From IMG/VR virus record IMGVR_UViG_3300030106_004155, positions 1 to 39,782 of that record: DNA of 39,782 nucleotides. The stretch is one strand, 5' to 3'. Source of the stretch: a virus. Shown one piece after another: positions 39,672-39,782 of the stretch (positions are counted from its first letter, which is position 1; each line of letters starts with the position of its first letter). Both the position numbers and the translations under genes were made by a program. Below the pieces are notes generated by a model. That model ran no database searches and was not told where the DNA came from. It worked only from the letters and a program-made list of their open reading frames with translations.

Positions 39672-39782
39672 GTTGTAACAAGATAGACGAAGTTATAGAT
39701 AAGTATCTAGATGAATGTGAACTAGACGACCTAGCTATATTAGCTTATGATAATTGCAGCAACTGTGGTGGGCAGGGTTATT
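39668..39782 (+). CDS. Small Cys-rich protein, 5' part (gene spans the window ends)
   Basis: The ATG at 39668 overlaps the previous stop (ATGA). The product begins MSCNKIDEVIDKYLDECELD and runs off the end inside CSNCGGQGY. It continues in the same frame at base 1 to the stop at 201, which proves that the window ends join. It is a probable small zinc protein, about 72 aa in full. Confidence 0.8.
   Translation, partial: MSCNKIDEVIDKYLDECELDDLAILAYDNCSNCGGQGY
39686..39782. repeat. Terminal direct repeat, right copy
   Basis: Matches bases 1-97 apart from C at 39763 in place of T at 78 (synonymous). See the left copy for interpretation. Confidence 0.9.

Noticed and set aside
1-39782. CRISPR array, integrase/attachment site, rRNA genes, insertion sequences
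   Set aside because: No regularly spaced repeats, recombinase motifs, rRNA-like stretches or transposase genes were seen on either strand. The tRNA-like 3' end at 915-939 could recall an attachment core, but no integrase is present.

Overview
The window is an essentially complete, AT-rich tailed-phage genome of siphovirus type. Its first 97 bases recur at the end (39686-39782) with one synonymous mismatch, and one small gene runs across the ends. The sequence therefore closes into a circle of about 39,685 bp (circularly permuted genome or assembly overlap). No integrase, repressor or partition gene was seen, so a lytic lifestyle is likely. The host cannot be named. Repeats of the GCTDPxAxNYxPxAxxDGSC type and a dockerin-like C-terminus in a tail protein resemble secreted proteins of marine Bacteroidota/Marinimicrobia-like bacteria. 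However, the genes mostly have strong Shine-Dalgarno sites, which is not typical of Bacteroidota.

There are two transcription arms. They diverge at about 38195-38443 and converge on hairpin terminators at 10340-10411. The plus arm (38444 to the end, then 1-10328) is the early/replication side. It holds many small, often zinc-binding proteins, a Pyr_excise-type DNA glycosylase homologue, a GP88-like protein and an Api92-like protein. It then has a recombination block: a Cas4/RecB-type nuclease in two pieces, a Rad52/Sak-like annealing protein and an SSB-like protein with an acidic DLPF tail. After that come a cytosine-5 DNA methyltransferase, a DnaB-type helicase, a RuvC-like resolvase and a PD-(D/E)XK nuclease. 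No DNA polymerase or primase was recognised.

The minus arm (38194 down to 10413) is one long late unit. In transcription order it encodes terminase small and large subunits, portal, small basic proteins, a Mu-gpG-like protein, scaffold, major capsid protein (followed by a strong terminator), lysis genes (lytic transglycosylase, holin-like proteins, and a metallophosphoesterase among them), fibre/appendage proteins, connector, tail terminator and tail tube. It ends with tail chaperones joined by a probable -1 frameshift, the tape measure, a 1945-aa tail-tip protein and two distal tail proteins.

The most unusual features are as follows. (1) The 3' half of the methyltransferase gene carries recognisable methyltransferase-family sequence in two overlapping frames. 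(2) The Cas4-like nuclease is split by a roughly 290-bp insert with its own ORF, an AT tract and a perfect palindrome. (3) The early intergenic regions hold several folded RNA candidates: a 50-nt tRNA-like minihelix with a canonical T arm, two H-type pseudoknots, and a three-way-junction leader containing a T-loop. (4) The tail-tip protein has a dockerin-like end.
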